Shown one piece after another: positions 6,800-14,731 of a stretch of DNA of 14,731 bases. Positions within the stretch are counted from its first letter, which is position 1. Each line of letters opens with the position of its first letter. The stretch lies in NCBI GenBank assembly GCA_002338615.1, contig DDIS01000196.1, forward strand, positions 1 through 14,731. Direction: 5' to 3'. The stretch is from Proteobacteria bacterium UBA1844. Lineage in GTDB: Bacteria > Pseudomonadota > Gammaproteobacteria > Steroidobacterales > Woeseiaceae. The notes beneath the pieces were generated by a model. It made no database searches. It was not told the DNA's origin and was given only the letters and a program-made list of their open reading frames with translations. The position numbers were made by a program, and so were the translations under genes.

Positions 6800-8143
6800 A
6801 TGACGACCTCCGGCGATAAACGCGAGGGCAGTCTTGATGCGCCCGTGCGCCATCCGATTGCCTGGCAAAGCGACGAGTTTTATGACGACGCCGCATTGTT
6901 CAAGGAAATGGAGCGGGTATTCGATATCTGCCATGGCTGCCGTCGCTGCTTCAACCTGTGCAACTCGTTCCCGACCTTGTTCGATGCTGTTGATGCATCC
7001 GAAACGATGGAAGTCGACAGTGTGCCGAAAAAGGTCTACTGGGAAGTCGTCGACAATTGCTATCTCTGCGACATGTGCTACATGTCAAAATGTCCCTACG
7101 TACCGCCGCATGAATGGAACGTGGATTTCCCGCACCTCATGCTGCGAGCGAAAGCGAAACGGTTCAAGCAGGACGGTGCGCCGTTGCGCGACAAAATATT
7201 AAGCGCCACGGATACGGTAGGAAAAATCGCGGGCATACCCGTCGTCGCCGGAGTGGTGAATGCAGCCAACCGATCATCGTCGGCGCGCAAGGTGCTCGAG
7301 AGTACGCTGGGCGTCCATCGTCATGCGCCGGTCCCGGAGTATCATTCGACTACGGCGCGGAAGCGACTCCGGCGACTCAACAACAACACAGGCGAAAATG
7401 CGGAGCCAACTGCCAACACCCGCGGCAAGGTCGTTCTGTACACGACCTGTTATGGCAACCGCAACCGGCCTGCGTTGAACGAAGACCTCGTCACCGTTTT
7501 CGAGCACAACGGTATCCCGGTCGCGCTCGCGCAAAAGGAAACCTGTTGTGGCATGCCAAAGCTCGAGCTTGGCGACCTGGAATCGGTCGAGAAAGCGAAG
7601 AATATTAACGTACCAGTACTGGCAGCCTGGGTGGACAAAGGCTGGGACATCGTTGCACCGATTCCGTCCTGTACGCTCATGTACAAGCAGGAGCTGCCGT
7701 TGATGTTTCCCCACGACGCCAATGTATTGAAGGTGCGCGATGCGATCTACGATCCGTTCGAATACCTGATGCTGAGGCATCGCGACGGCAAGCTGAAGAC
7801 CGAGTTCAGCACGTCACTTGGCAAGGTATCGTACCAGGTCGCTTGTCACCTGCGGGTGCAGAATATCGGGTTCAAGACGCGCGATCTGCTGCAGCTGATT
7901 CCCGGCACCAGCGTTGAGCTCATTGAACGCTGTTCGGGCCACGACGGCACCTATGCGGTGAAAAAGGAATTTCATGACATTGCGAGGAAGATCGCGCGGC
8001 CGGTTGTGAACAGGGTTAACGACAGCCAGGCACAGTATTTCGCAAGCGATTGCCCGATGGCTGCGGAACAGATTGCGCGGGACCTGGACGACTTCGACGC
8101 CGGACATCCGATGAATTTGCTGCGCAAGGCGTATGGACTGTGA
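6800..8143 (+). CDS. GlpC/HdrB-like iron-sulphur protein with two [4Fe-4S] motifs and two CCG domains
   Basis: A 447-residue electron-transfer protein related to the iron-sulphur subunits of anaerobic glycerol-3-phosphate dehydrogenase, glycolate oxidase and heterodisulfide reductase. Two [4Fe-4S] motifs are CHGCRRCFNLC (Cys44, 47, 50, 54) and CYLCDMCYMSKCP (Cys87, 90, 93, 98). The first CCG domain has Cys217, Cys249-Cys250 (CCGMP) and Cys291, the second Cys349, Cys378 and Cys418. Both are reduced: the second has CSG instead of CCG, and the final CxxC positions are CTLM and CPMA. No membrane segment is seen and no flavoprotein partner is adjacent. The start at 6800 lacks a clear Shine-Dalgarno. 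Rubrerythrin precedes it by 62 nt and DUF3501 starts 7 nt after its stop. A role as electron donor to the rubrerythrin is inference. Confidence 0.88.
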   Translation: MTTSGDKREGSLDAPVRHPIAWQSDEFYDDAALFKEMERVFDICHGCRRCFNLCNSFPTLFDAVDASETMEVDSVPKKVYWEVVDNCYLCDMCYMSKCPYVPPHEWNVDFPHLMLRAKAKRFKQDGAPLRDKILSATDTVGKIAGIPVVAGVVNAANRSSSARKVLESTLGVHRHAPVPEYHSTTARKRLRRLNNNTGENAEPTANTRGKVVLYTTCYGNRNRPALNEDLVTVFEHNGIPVALAQKETCCGMPKLELGDLESVEKAKNINVPVLAAWVDKGWDIVAPIPSCTLMYKQELPLMFPHDANVLKVRDAIYDPFEYLMLRHRDGKLKTEFSTSLGKVSYQVACHLRVQNIGFKTRDLLQLIPGTSVELIERCSGHDGTYAVKKEFHDIARKIARPVVNRVNDSQAQYFASDCPMAAEQIARDLDDFDAGHPMNLLRKAYGL

Positions 8144-8145
8144 GG
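8142..8145 (+). promoter_or_regulatory. Shine-Dalgarno fixing the DUF3501 start
   Basis: GAGG sits five bases before the ATG at 8151 and overlaps the stop codon of the iron-sulphur gene. It supports 8151 over an in-frame ATG at 8133, which lies inside the upstream gene without a comparable site. Confidence 0.65.
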
Positions 8146-8150
8146 TAGAA

Positions 8151-8735
8151 ATGCGGAAACTGACGCGCGATGACCTTATGAGCCTGGAGCAGTACGCGCT
8201 GCAGCGCGACGCATTCAAGGCGCAAGTGATTGAGCACAAACGTAATCGGCGTATTGCTCTCGGTACGAACGCCTCGCTGTATTTTGAGGATCGCCTGACC
8301 ATGCAATACCAGGTGCAGGAGATGCTGCGTATCGAGCGAATTTTTGAAGCTGCCGGCATTGCTGATGAACTTGATGCCTACAATCCCCTGATACCGGACG
8401 GGAGTAACTGGAAGGCGACCTTCATGGTTGAATTCCCCGAGGTCGAGGAGCGACGGCAGATGCTCGCGCAACTCGTTGGTATCGAAGACAAAGTATTTGT
8501 GCAGGTAGACGGGCACGCAGCGGTCACCGCCATTGCCGATGAAGACCTCGCTCGCTCAGACGACGACAAAACGTCGGCGGTTCACTTCCTGCGTTTCGAG
8601 CTCGACGATAAGATGGTTGCTGCATTGCGATCCGGTGCAGCCCTCAGCGCCGGCATCGACCACCCGAACTATCGCGTGAATGTGTCGCCGGTGGCTGCGA
8701 ACATTGTCAGCGCGCTGATCGCGGATCTGGACTGA
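8151..8735 (+). CDS. DUF3501 family protein
   Basis: A 194-residue soluble protein of unknown biochemical function, recognised as DUF3501 from the MRKLTRDDLMSLEQY start, the FEDRLTMQYQVQEMLRIERIF helix and HFLRFELDD near residue 145. It contains no cysteine, no signal peptide and no membrane segment, so it is unlikely to hold an iron-sulphur cluster itself. It starts 7 nt after the iron-sulphur protein gene with a Shine-Dalgarno overlapping that gene's stop, so the two are translationally coupled. From general recall, this family commonly accompanies rubrerythrin and this type of iron-sulphur protein, which suggests a joint role in peroxide defence or redox maintenance; that is context only. 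Confidence 0.85.
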   Translation: MRKLTRDDLMSLEQYALQRDAFKAQVIEHKRNRRIALGTNASLYFEDRLTMQYQVQEMLRIERIFEAAGIADELDAYNPLIPDGSNWKATFMVEFPEVEERRQMLAQLVGIEDKVFVQVDGHAAVTAIADEDLARSDDDKTSAVHFLRFELDDKMVAALRSGAALSAGIDHPNYRVNVSPVAANIVSALIADLD

Positions 8736-8761
8736 GCGGCGATTCGCGTCCGAACACGCCT

Positions 8762-8785
8762 ATCGCGCCGGGACGGCGCTCCTGC
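8762..8785 (-). repeat. REP-like hairpin unit A (upstream of parE)
   Basis: Read on the minus strand the unit has head GCAG, then GA and the stem GCGCCG, loop TCC, CGGCGC, then GAT. It matches unit C at 19 of 24 positions. Two pairs of differences are compensatory within the stem, which supports a conserved hairpin rather than chance similarity. Together with B and C it fills most of the 236-nt gap before parE. Confidence 0.75.
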
Positions 8786-8810
8786 GATCGGGACTTCGCT
8801 AATCGCCGGC

Positions 8811-8834
8811 ATCGCGCCGGGACGGCGTTCGTAC
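8811..8834 (-). repeat. REP-like hairpin unit B (upstream of parE)
   Basis: Minus-strand unit with head GTAC, five Watson-Crick stem pairs plus one wobble around a TCC loop, and 18 of 24 positions identical to unit C. Its first 19 plus-strand bases repeat those of unit A 49 bp away with a single C/T change. Its head faces that of unit C across about 19 bp containing another imperfect hairpin (8836-8851). Confidence 0.7.
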
Positions 8835-8853
8835 GTTGGGGATTTCCCTAACC

Positions 8854-8877
8854 GTAGGAGCGGCATCCTGCCGCGAT
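8854..8877 (+). repeat. REP-like hairpin unit C (upstream of parE)
   Basis: The clearest copy: head GTAG, then GA, stem GCGGCA (8860-8865), loop TCC, TGCCGC (8869-8874), then GAT. A GTAG/GGAG tetranucleotide before a GC-rich hairpin is the hallmark of REP elements mobilised by RAYT (Y1) transposases in Pseudomonas and Xanthomonadales. No RAYT gene is in the window. Confidence 0.8.
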
Positions 8878-8884
8878 CGGAACA

Positions 8885-8899
8885 CCGGCATCGTGCCGG
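8885..8899. repeat. Secondary hairpin repeat CCGGCATCGTGCCGG
   Basis: CCGGCA, loop TCG, TGCCGG: a perfect 6-bp stem. The same 15-mer with one change (T to C) occurs at 8806-8820 overlapping unit B, so this spacer hairpin is part of the repeated architecture of the REP cluster. Confidence 0.6.
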
Positions 8900-8930
8900 C
8901 AATGGCTGTGCAGATTCATCTCATTCAAGC

Positions 8931-8936
8931 TAGAAT
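8931..8936 (+). promoter_or_regulatory. Possible -10 of a parE promoter
   Basis: TAGAAT (five of six to TATAAT) lies 36 nt before the parE ATG, just beyond the REP cluster. No acceptable -35 is seen 16-18 bases upstream (GTGCAG at 8908-8913) and no extended TG is present, so support is weak. Confidence 0.3.
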
Positions 8937-8971
8937 CGCCGCGTGCTTTCGCTACCCTTCCTGCATCCTTA

Positions 8972-10858
8972 ATGAATAAACGATACGACGCCGCGGACAT
9001 CGAGGTCCTGAGCGGTCTGGAGCCTGTGCGGCGCCGGCCCGGCATGTACACGGATACAACCCGGCCAAATCATCTTGCTCACGAAGTCGTCGACAACAGC
9101 GTGGACGAAGCGCTGGCCGGCTATTGCAAGAAAATTGACATCACTATTTACAAGGACGGTTCGCTCGAAGTGTCCGACGATGGGCGCGGTATGCCCGTTG
9201 ACAAGCATCCGAAGGAAAAAATTCCCGGCGTCGAGCTCATCCTCACACGCCTGCACGCGGGTGGAAAATTTTCCAATGCGAATTACCAGTATGCGGGCGG
9301 CTTGCACGGTGTCGGTGTTTCGGTGGTCAATGCCCTGTCGAAAAACCTTGAAGTATGGATTCGGCGCGGCGGCAAGGAATACAACATGAGCTTTGCGGGC
9401 GGCGAAAAGCGCGGCAAACTCGAAACGGTGGGCACGGTCGGTAAAGCCAATACGGGTACGACGATTCGGTTCTGGCCTGACCCCAAATACTTCGATTCGG
9501 CAAAATTCTCGGTATCGCGGCTTAAACACGCATTGCGCGCAAAAGCGGTGCTGTGTCCGGGCCTCACCGTCACGCTGAAAATAGAAAAACCGGCGGAGAA
9601 GTTCGAATGGTGCTACTCGGGCGGGCTCGAGGAATACTTGCTCGAGTCACTCGGCGGTACCGGTACTCTCCCGGCGGAACCGTTTTCGGGGAAAATGGAA
9701 GGCAAGAGCGAGGCAGTGGACTGGGCACTGGCGTGGGCAGTCGAAGGCGGTCAGCCCGTGACCGAGAGCTACGTGAACCTGATACCGACGGTGCAGGGTG
9801 GGACGCACGTCAACGGTTTGCGCACCGGCCTTACAAACGCATTGCGTGAGTTTTGTGATTTCCGGAACCTGCTGCCGCGCGGTATTACCCTGGTACCCGA
9901 AGATGTATGGGACGGCTTGAATTTCGTCCTGAGCACCAAACTCGAAGACCCGCAATTCTCGGGCCAGACCAAGGAGCGCCTCTCCTCGCGCGAATCGGCG
10001 GCCTTCGTGACGGGTGTCATCAAGGACACGTTCTCGATCTGGCTCAACCAGCATCCCGAGACCGGCGATGCGATCGCGCAGCAGGTTATATCCAAAGCGC
10101 AAAAGCGGCTGAAGGCTGCGAAACAGATTGTGCGCAAGAAGATTGTCAGTGGGCCCGCCTTACCCGGCAAACTGGCTGATTGCACGGCCCAGGAGCCGGA
10201 GCTTTGCGAGATCTTTCTCGTTGAAGGCGACTCGGCTGGTGGTTCTGCAAAGCAGGCACGCGATCGCAACACGCAGGCCATCATGCCCTTGCGTGGCAAG
10301 ATTCTTAACACCTGGGAAGTGGACTCGGGCGAGATTCTCGCGTCACAGGAAGTACACGATATCAGTGTTGCGCTGGGTGTTGATCCGGGCAGCAACGACA
10401 TCAGTGGCTTGCGCTATCACAAGGTTTGCATCCTGGCTGACGCGGACTCGGATGGCTTGCATATTGCAACACTACTGTGCGCGTTGTTCTTGCGTCACTA
10501 CCGGGAACTCGTGCTGGCTGGGCATATTTATGTCGCGATGCCGCCGTTGTACCGTGTCGATGTTGGCAAAGAGGTTTTCTACGCACTCGATGAGGGCGAG
10601 CGCAAGGGTATCCTTGATCGCATCGACGCCGAAAAAAAGCGTGGCAAGGTCTCCGTCACGCGCTTCAAGGGTCTCGGCGAGATGAACCCGTCTCAGCTGC
10701 GGGAAACGACAATGAATCGCGATACGCGGCGCCTCGTGCAGCTTACAGTTGGTGGCAACGACAAAGTTGATCAGCTAATGGATATGTTACTTGCCAAGAA
10801 GCGCTCGAAAGATCGCCGGGAATGGCTGGAAGCCAAAGGCGACCTTGCGGAAGTGTAG
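8972..10858 (+). CDS. parE: DNA topoisomerase IV subunit B
   Basis: The 628-residue ATPase subunit of topoisomerase IV, which decatenates daughter chromosomes and relaxes supercoils. The GHKL ATP site shows Glu38 and Asn42 ([11 protein letters not shown]), DDGRGMPVD at 69-77 and [14 protein letters not shown]. The TOPRIM domain has Glu418 in [22 protein letters not shown] and the metal triad in DADSDG at 490-495, then [13 protein letters not shown] near the end. Length and these motifs fit ParE; the short protein without the large GyrB insert and the adjacency to parC argue against GyrB. The ATG at 8972 has no evident Shine-Dalgarno. The stop TAG is within the GTAG head of a REP-like unit. 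parC begins 86 nt downstream. Confidence 0.95.
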   Translation: MNKRYDAADIEVLSGLEPVRRRPGMYTDTTRPNHLAHEVVDNSVDEALAGYCKKIDITIYKDGSLEVSDDGRGMPVDKHPKEKIPGVELILTRLHAGGKFSNANYQYAGGLHGVGVSVVNALSKNLEVWIRRGGKEYNMSFAGGEKRGKLETVGTVGKANTGTTIRFWPDPKYFDSAKFSVSRLKHALRAKAVLCPGLTVTLKIEKPAEKFEWCYSGGLEEYLLESLGGTGTLPAEPFSGKMEGKSEAVDWALAWAVEGGQPVTESYVNLIPTVQGGTHVNGLRTGLTNALREFCDFRNLLPRGITLVPEDVWDGLNFVLSTKLEDPQFSGQTKERLSSRESAAFVTGVIKDTFSIWLNQHPETGDAIAQQVISKAQKRLKAAKQIVRKKIVSGPALPGKLADCTAQEPELCEIFLVEGDSAGGSAKQARDRNTQAIMPLRGKILNTWEVDSGEILASQEVHDISVALGVDPGSNDISGLRYHKVCILADADSDGLHIATLLCALFLRHYRELVLAGHIYVAMPPLYRVDVGKEVFYALDEGERKGILDRIDAEKKRGKVSVTRFKGLGEMNPSQLRETTMNRDTRRLVQLTVGGNDKVDQLMDMLLAKKRSKDRREWLEAKGDLAEV

Positions 10859-10878
10859 ACGCTGCGTTCCGCCGCGAT
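10855..10878 (+). repeat. REP-like unit D, containing the parE stop codon
   Basis: Head GTAG (10855-10858) provides the parE TAG stop. The unit matches unit C at 18 of 24 positions, with the right arm GCCGCGAT intact and the left arm degraded (GCTGCG), so its own stem is imperfect. Confidence 0.5.
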
Positions 10879-10889
10879 ACCCGTTTTGA

Positions 10890-10913
10890 ACCGCGGCTGG
10901 ACGCCGCTCCTGC
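10890..10913 (-). repeat. REP-like unit E between parE and parC
   Basis: On the minus strand: head GCAG, GA, GCGGC, loop GTCCA, GCCGC; 20 of 24 positions match unit C. It points toward unit D, making an inverted pair (REPIN/BIME-like) that fills the parE-parC spacer. Confidence 0.65.
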
Positions 10914-10932
10914 AGCGTTGCGCTGGCAGCAG

Positions 10933-10937
10933 AAGGA
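10933..10937 (+). promoter_or_regulatory. Shine-Dalgarno fixing the parC start
   Basis: AAGGA lies 7 bases before ATG 10945. The in-frame ATG at 10822 would place 41 residues encoded within parE and the REP pair before the conserved ParC N-terminus, so 10945 is preferred. Confidence 0.75.
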
Positions 10938-10944
10938 ATTTCAC

Positions 10945-13194
10945 ATGCAAAACAGCTTGAATCTTGAAGGCGTTGAACGGCAATCGCTGAAGGACTATAC
11001 CGAGAAAGCCTATCTCGATTATTCGATGTACGTGATTCTCGATCGTGCACTGCCGTCGATCGGCGATGGATTGAAGCCCGTGCAGCGGCGCATCATTTAT
11101 GCCATGAGCGAACTCGGCTTGTCAGCCGGTTCGAAACCCAAAAAGTCCGCCCGCACAGTCGGCGACGTGATCGGCAAGTTTCATCCACACGGCGATTCAG
11201 CCTGCTACGAAGCCATGGTGCTGATGGCGCAGAGTTTTTCCTATCGCTATCCCATTATAGATGGGCAAGGGAACTGGGGCTCGACGGACGATCCGAAGTC
11301 CTTCGCGGCCATGCGCTACACGGAATCGCGGCTCACGCCGTACGCGAAAAACCTGTTGCAGGAGCTCGCGCACGGCACCGTTGACTGGGTACCAAATTTC
11401 GACGGCACGATGGACGAACCCATAGTGCTGCCTGCACGGCTTCCAAATTTGCTGCTCAATGGTACGACCGGCATCGCGGTTGGCATGTCGACGGACGTGC
11501 CGCCGCACAACCTGCGGGAAGTGGCGAGCGCGCTGGTACACCTTATCGACAATCCGAAAGCCAGTGTTGCGGACCTGATGAAACACATCAAGGCGCCTGA
11601 TTTCCCGACCGGTGGCGAGATTGTTTCGCCGCGTGCCGATATCAACGAGATTTATACGACCGGTGCCGGCACCTTGCGCTTGCGCGCTGCGTACCGGAGC
11701 GAAGGCAACGACATCATAATCACAGCTCTGCCACACCAGATCTCCGGTGCGAAAATTCTCGAGCAGATCGCGCTGCAGATGCGTAACAAGAAACTGCCGC
11801 AGGTGGATGACTTGCGCGATGAGTCCGATCATCTCGATCCGACCCGCCTCGTGATCAGCAAAAAGCGTGGAGTCGATGTGGAGCAACTCATGTCGCATCT
11901 GTTTTCGACCACCTCGCTGGAGCGGACTCTGCGCGTGAACATGAACGTGATTGGACTGAACGGGCGACCGCGATTGTTCAATCTCGTGAGCTTCCTGACT
12001 GAATGGATACAGTTTCGCAAGCAGACTGTTACTCGAAGACTGCAGCATCGCCTCGAGATTGTGCATGAGCGCCTGCATATTCTGGACGGTCTGCTGGCCG
12101 CCTATCTCAACATTGACGAAGTGATTGCGATCATCCGGCGGGAGGACGAGCCGAAGCCGGTGCTGATGAAAAAATTCCGTCTTTCCGACTTGCAGGCCGA
12201 AGCGATCCTGAATATCAGGCTGCGCAACCTGGCTCGGCTTGAGGAAATGAAGATTCGTGGCGAGCAGGACGCATTGAATGAGGAACGGACAACGCTCGAA
12301 AAGACGCTCGGCAGCGCCGCGCGGATGAAAACCCTGATAAAAAATGAAATTCTGGCGGACGCCGAGTCCTATGGCGACGAACGGCGCACGGTCGTCGTCG
12401 AACGAGAACCAGCGCAGGCGATCGACGAAACACAGCTCATCACGAGCGAACCGGTGACAGTGGTGCTGTCGCAACGGGGCTATGCGCGTGCGGCGCGGGG
12501 GCACGATATTGACCCGGCAGTTCTGAGCTACAAGTCCGGGGACGGCTTCCTCGCCGCGGCGACGGGCCGCAGCAACCAGCTGGCGATGTTTATCGACAGC
12601 ACGGGTCGCGTGTACAGCACGTATGCACATACGCTGCCTTCGGCGCGCGGCCAGGGCGACCCCTTGTCCGCGCGTTTCAAACAACCGGACGGCGCCGAGT
12701 TTTGCGGCACCATGATCGGCGATGAGTCGCGACGATACGTGCTGGCCAGCGACGCCGGCTACGGTTTCATATCGAGACTAGGGGAGCTCGTGACGCGCAA
12801 CAAGGCCGGCAAGTCGGTATTGCGTATCCCGGCCGACGGCAAGGCTGTCGTTCCGGCGCCGGTCCCGGATGGCGTCGAATGCCTGATCGCTGCCGTAAGC
12901 TCGATAGGCCGGCTGCTGTTGTTTGAAATGGACGAGTTGCCCGAGCTCGCGAAAGGCAAGGGCAACAAGCTGATCAACATCCCGTCAAAAAAATACAAAA
13001 GTGGCGAGGAGAAGCTGCTCGCGGTGGCCGTGGTCGCCGAGGGTTGTGACCTCCAGGTGCAATGCGGCAAGCGCACCATGACCATCAAATGGGATGATAC
13101 CGACGACTATTACGGTGAGCGTGCGTTACGCGGTCGCCTGCTGCCGCAGGGCTGGCGCAAGGTTGAACGCTTGATCGGCCTGCCGCCGGGGTAG
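10945..13194 (+). CDS. parC: DNA topoisomerase IV subunit A
   Basis: The 749-residue DNA-cleaving subunit of topoisomerase IV. The catalytic tyrosine is Tyr125 in [10 protein letters not shown] (Tyr120 in E. coli numbering). The quinolone-resistance-determining region reads [12 protein letters not shown] with Ser85 and Glu89, equivalent to E. coli Ser80 and Glu84, so the common resistance changes are absent. The N-terminal [16 protein letters not shown] and [12 protein letters not shown] are typical, and the C-terminal propeller region has [12 protein letters not shown] and YKSGDGF, closer to ParC than GyrA; the GyrA-box is not seen. Probably co-transcribed with parE through the REP-containing spacer. 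It is convergent with the FimV-like gene, 16 nt apart, with no convincing terminator between. Confidence 0.95.
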   Translation: MQNSLNLEGVERQSLKDYTEKAYLDYSMYVILDRALPSIGDGLKPVQRRIIYAMSELGLSAGSKPKKSARTVGDVIGKFHPHGDSACYEAMVLMAQSFSYRYPIIDGQGNWGSTDDPKSFAAMRYTESRLTPYAKNLLQELAHGTVDWVPNFDGTMDEPIVLPARLPNLLLNGTTGIAVGMSTDVPPHNLREVASALVHLIDNPKASVADLMKHIKAPDFPTGGEIVSPRADINEIYTTGAGTLRLRAAYRSEGNDIIITALPHQISGAKILEQIALQMRNKKLPQVDDLRDESDHLDPTRLVISKKRGVDVEQLMSHLFSTTSLERTLRVNMNVIGLNGRPRLFNLVSFLTEWIQFRKQTVTRRLQHRLEIVHERLHILDGLLAAYLNIDEVIAIIRREDEPKPVLMKKFRLSDLQAEAILNIRLRNLARLEEMKIRGEQDALNEERTTLEKTLGSAARMKTLIKNEILADAESYGDERRTVVVEREPAQAIDETQLITSEPVTVVLSQRGYARAARGHDIDPAVLSYKSGDGFLAAATGRSNQLAMFIDSTGRVYSTYAHTLPSARGQGDPLSARFKQPDGAEFCGTMIGDESRRYVLASDAGYGFISRLGELVTRNKAGKSVLRIPADGKAVVPAPVPDGVECLIAAVSSIGRLLLFEMDELPELAKGKGNKLINIPSKKYKSGEEKLLAVAVVAEGCDLQVQCGKRTMTIKWDDTDDYYGERALRGRLLPQGWRKVERLIGLPPG

Positions 13195-13210
13195 ATGTTC
13201 GCAGGCGGAC

Positions 13211-14731
13211 TCAGACTTTTCCGATTCTGCTGATCCTGGCGGTGGTGCTGTCAGTGTCAATCGTCATTTCCACTGTTGCATCATCGTTTGATGGCTTGAG
13301 CTCCGCGGTCAACTCGTCGTTCAGCGTGTCTTCGAGATCGAGTTCATCCAGCACACCGGTGTCTTCTGTGTCATCAATATCGTCCGCCGTGCGGGCAATG
13401 GTATCCAGGGCGGTAACGCTTGCAAGCGGCAAGCGCGTGGTCGCCTCGGATACTTCGGTTTCGCTGGTCTCGATATCGCCAGCGTATTCGTCTCTGTGTT
13501 CCACGAGGTAGGCAGCCGCTTTCTCGATTTCGAGGTTGAGGGCCTGGGTGGCGCTGAGCTCTTCTTCGTAGTCCTGTTCCAGTACCTGGTAGTCGATTTC
13601 CTGGCTGACCGTGTAGGCGTCGGTAATCTCGGTTTCGTCGTTCTCGATTGCGATCGCTTTAAGGTCTTTTTCCGTTACATCGTCGGTAGCCGCTGCCTTG
13701 GTGACGTCCATCAATACCGACATATCGTAATCATCATCCTGCGGCAATACCTCGCGCTCGAGAATGGAGCTGGTATCGATCTTCGGTGGCGCAATGATGT
13801 CGGTATCGGGCGTGTTTGATTGCGTGTCTGATTCGTCCGGCAGCTCGAGGTCCAGCGGCGAATTTGCCGCGTAGCTGAAGTCTTCATCGACAATGATGTC
13901 GGTACCTCGTCCCAGGGCCGGCTCGACCTTGAGTTCGGCACTCAAGGCCGGATTCTCCGAGGTTGGGGCGTCGTCGGGAATATCGAACCCGTCGTCCACC
14001 AGCGTCGGCAAGATGCCCGTATCACTGGCGCGGCGCATCGGCTGGTTCATGGTGGGCGCATCGGGCGCGGACGCGTAGTAGTTATCGCGGCGACGGCCGA
14101 ATACCAGTAAGCCGCCGAGTAATGCGATTCCGCCACCTATCAGCCACCAGAGGCCCGTACCATGTTCCGTCTGCGTCCGGTCCGGCGCGACGATTCTGGC
14201 GACGGGCACGTTCGGCGATTCCGACCTGATTGTTGCTTCCAGTTTCGTTTCCTTGAGGCCATCTGTCAGGCCGGAACTTGCGGGCACAGGCAAGGCCTCG
14301 GCGGAGGACGGCAGCGCGCTGTCATCTTGCACGATGTCGCCGGGCTCCAGCGCCGGCAATTGCGCGGCGGCTGAATAAGAAACCGACGTATCGCTGCCAA
14401 CTTTGTATGCGTTGCCAGCTGTTGCCGGCGAAGCGGCGACAGCGGCCGGCTCCGTGTTTGCGGACACCGCTGTGTCCTCGATTTCCGGCACCGTGGAAAA
14501 TCGCGCTACGACACCAGCTTCAGCCTCGAAGCCAGGGATGGTGAGCCAGCTTCCTGCCTTGAGCTTGTTCGGATCGTTGTCGATAAATGCGTCGGGGTTT
14601 AACGCGTGTATCTCGGCGACCGCCGCCCACAGGCCGATCGGACGGTTGGCAATACGTTGCGCTATCTGTGACAACGAGTCACCAGGCTGAACGCGATATC
14701 GCGAGTTCGACGCGACAGCGGATGCAGCTGC
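13211..14731 (-). CDS. FimV/HubP-like LysM membrane protein (5' truncated)
   Basis: The frame is open to the right edge, so the start is outside; 506 codons remain. A LysM domain comes first (YRVQPGDSLSQIAQRI through LKAGSWLTIPGFE, about 14698-14524), in the FimV style with LNPDAFIDNDPNKL. After a Ser/Ala/Pro-rich linker there is one membrane segment (GLWWLIGGGIALLGGLLVFG, about 14155-14096) followed by RRR, so the LysM side is periplasmic and the rest cytoplasmic. The cytoplasmic tail is very acidic and Thr/Asp/Glu-rich, including DYDMSVLMDVTKAA. FimV and HubP are polar hubs for pilus or motility functions. The usual C-terminal TPR-like FimV domain is not recognisable here. TTG at 14674 codes for Leu inside LysM and is not a start. 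Confidence 0.8.
   Translation of the reverse strand, partial: AAASAVASNSRYRVQPGDSLSQIAQRIANRPIGLWAAVAEIHALNPDAFIDNDPNKLKAGSWLTIPGFEAEAGVVARFSTVPEIEDTAVSANTEPAAVAASPATAGNAYKVGSDTSVSYSAAAQLPALEPGDIVQDDSALPSSAEALPVPASSGLTDGLKETKLEATIRSESPNVPVARIVAPDRTQTEHGTGLWWLIGGGIALLGGLLVFGRRRDNYYASAPDAPTMNQPMRRASDTGILPTLVDDGFDIPDDAPTSENPALSAELKVEPALGRGTDIIVDEDFSYAANSPLDLELPDESDTQSNTPDTDIIAPPKIDTSSILEREVLPQDDDYDMSVLMDVTKAAATDDVTEKDLKAIAIENDETEITDAYTVSQEIDYQVLEQDYEEELSATQALNLEIEKAAAYLVEHRDEYAGDIETSETEVSEATTRLPLASVTALDTIARTADDIDDTEDTGVLDELDLEDTLNDELTAELKPSNDDATVEMTIDTDSTTARISRIGKV

Noticed and set aside
8736..8971. CRISPR-like array before parE
   Set aside because: Repeats are in both orientations, hairpin-forming, with unequal and partly repeated spacers; REP-type architecture explains them better.
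11185..11214. Quinolone-resistance mutation in ParC
   Set aside because: Ser85 and Glu89 equal the susceptible E. coli residues Ser80 and Glu84.
11197..12684. 495-codon open frame on the minus strand
   Set aside because: It lies wholly antisense to parC, whose protein is unmistakable, has no recognisable motif and no Shine-Dalgarno; a shadow of GC-rich codon bias.
13183..13208. Possible terminator between parC and the FimV-like gene
   Set aside because: Only a 5-bp CCGCC/GGCGG stem with a 16-nt loop and no T-tract on either strand.
13242..13511. Serine/valine-rich plus-strand frame opposite the FimV-like gene
   Set aside because: It is the complement of Asp/Glu/Thr codons in the acidic tail and shows no independent gene signal.

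Overview
The window is a dense stretch of core chromosome from a gammaproteobacterium. The block ribB-type gene, ribH, nusB, thiL, pgpA, the parE-parC pair and a FimV-like LysM membrane protein are gammaproteobacterial in content. Codons are moderately GC-rich. I cannot name a genus. No tRNA, rRNA, CRISPR array, transposase or phage gene is visible.

Positions 1-4425 carry a plus-strand run: a 5'-truncated ribB/ribBA-type gene, ribH, nusB, thiL, pgpA, then a Ser/Thr protein kinase with a C-terminal cyclic-nucleotide-binding domain. Spacings are small (3 nt between ribH and nusB, ATGA overlap between thiL and pgpA, 14 nt between pgpA and the kinase), so one operon is likely. It joins riboflavin synthesis, transcription antitermination, thiamine diphosphate synthesis and phosphatidylglycerol synthesis. 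The GTP cyclohydrolase II half of the first protein has lost its zinc cysteines.

Positions 4536-6108 hold a predicted exported M20 metallohydrolase (plus) facing a solitary xseB (minus). Divergent from xseB, after a 209-nt control region with a strong promoter and a 21-bp perfect palindrome at the predicted start point, come rubrerythrin (no rubredoxin domain), a GlpC/HdrB-like double-CCG iron-sulphur protein and a DUF3501 protein. This three-gene unit looks like an oxidative-stress or electron-transfer module of undetermined biochemistry and is the best candidate in the window for an under-described system.

Positions 8736-13194 hold the topoisomerase IV genes parE and parC. REP-like hairpin units with a GTAG/GCAG head lie upstream of parE (three units) and between parE and parC (two facing units, one of which supplies the parE stop codon). 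Convergent with parC is the C-terminal part of a FimV/HubP-like protein (LysM, one membrane segment, long acidic tail) that runs off the right edge.
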